From the NCBI GenBank assembly GCA_902729415.1, contig CACVCF010000246.1:1-42548 (forward strand): a stretch of DNA of 42,548 nucleotides, given 5' to 3'. The translations under genes were made by a program, and so were the position numbers. The notes under the pieces were generated by a model. The model saw only the letters and a list, made by a program, of their open reading frames with translations. It did not search any database and was not told the origin of the DNA. Source of the DNA: Terasakiella magnetica (lineage in GTDB: Bacteria; Pseudomonadota; Alphaproteobacteria; Rhodospirillales; Magnetospirillaceae). Positions 42,497 to 42,548 of this stretch are shown piece by piece (the stretch's first letter is position 1; the number at the start of each line of letters is the position of its first letter).

Positions 42497-42548
42497 GGCT
42501 TATGCCTCTGACCCATTAGCGTCATCATCCGGTTTCGGGCGCCGCTTT
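42497..42548. mobile_element. End of a second IS1595-like element (partial)
   Basis: GGCTTATGCCTCTGACCCAT at 42497-42516, with TA after it, matches the reverse complement of the left terminal repeat (186-207) with one mismatch. Past this repeat the 30 remaining bases do not match the region upstream of the left transposase, so this is probably the other end (the transposase-stop side) of the same kind of IS, running out of the window to the right. Only 52 bases are visible. Confidence 0.6.

Noticed and set aside
1..42548. Whole window as a composite transposon between two IS copies
   Set aside because: The content is mostly housekeeping (ffh, ribosomal, leu, purH, ccm, acnB) with uniform base use; a contig break at repeats is the simpler explanation.

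Overview
The window is GC-rich DNA from an alphaproteobacterium, most likely a Rhodospirillales member close to Magnetospirillum. This is inferred from the ffh-rpsP-rimM-trmD-rplS-leuCDB order, a phasin with PhaR-like sites, System I (Ccm) cytochrome c maturation genes, a COQ10/RatA-type protein and overall codon use. It is mostly chromosomal core genome plus a surface-polysaccharide region. Both edges end in an IS1595-like insertion sequence, which suggests the window is a contig that broke at repeats. No tRNA, rRNA or CRISPR array was seen.

Layout. 1-207: end of an IS1595-family element, with the N-terminus of its transposase reading out of the window; it cuts off the 5' part of a heptose-7-phosphate kinase gene (hddA, 207-1022). 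1036-3231 (minus): nnrU-like, folD, a DUF167 gene and yggT, tightly packed. 3360-7199: a Tat-exported dienelactone-hydrolase-like protein, then a putative glycolipid locus (GT4 glycosyltransferase and LpxH-like phosphatase on the minus strand, a diacylglycerol-kinase-type lipid kinase on the plus strand) around an AT-rich divergent promoter region. 7201-10134: phasin with operator-like sites, SH3 protein, D-2-hydroxyacid dehydrogenase and a hemerythrin-domain protein. 10383-17234: ffh, rpsP, rimM, trmD, rplS, then leuC, leuD and leuB. 17284-18685: COQ10/RatA-like protein, a stand-alone cyclic-nucleotide-binding domain and a DUF2786-like protein.

18801-28334 is a surface-sugar region. An acetyltransferase, a tandem flavin-reductase-like protein, an NAD-dependent epimerase, an O-antigen ligase/polymerase, gmhA and wecB are packed with overlapping or nearly touching ends. 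purH follows, and then a membrane-bound WbpM/PglF-type 4,6-dehydratase. No glycosyltransferase or flippase lies in this stretch. 28567-31193 encodes a two-subunit molybdenum hydroxylase (IorAB type) behind a leader with mutually exclusive hairpins.

31310-36578 is ccmCDEFGHI; ccmBA lies convergently at 37088-38555. Between them sits a TumA-type antitoxin gene whose TumE toxin partner is reduced to a frameshifted remnant. A MerR regulator and a carboxymuconolactone-decarboxylase-like gene follow, overlapping by 68 bases, with a MerR-type promoter. The window closes with acnB (39814-42399), preceded by a near-perfect 50-base inverted repeat and followed by a strong terminator and the second IS end.

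No clearly new large system is visible. The best leads are the tandem flavin-reductase-like protein inside the polysaccharide operon, the decayed TumE/TumA module with its 20-base-arm inverted repeat, the alternative-hairpin leader before the molybdenum hydroxylase, and the PhaR-like sites bracketing the phasin promoter.
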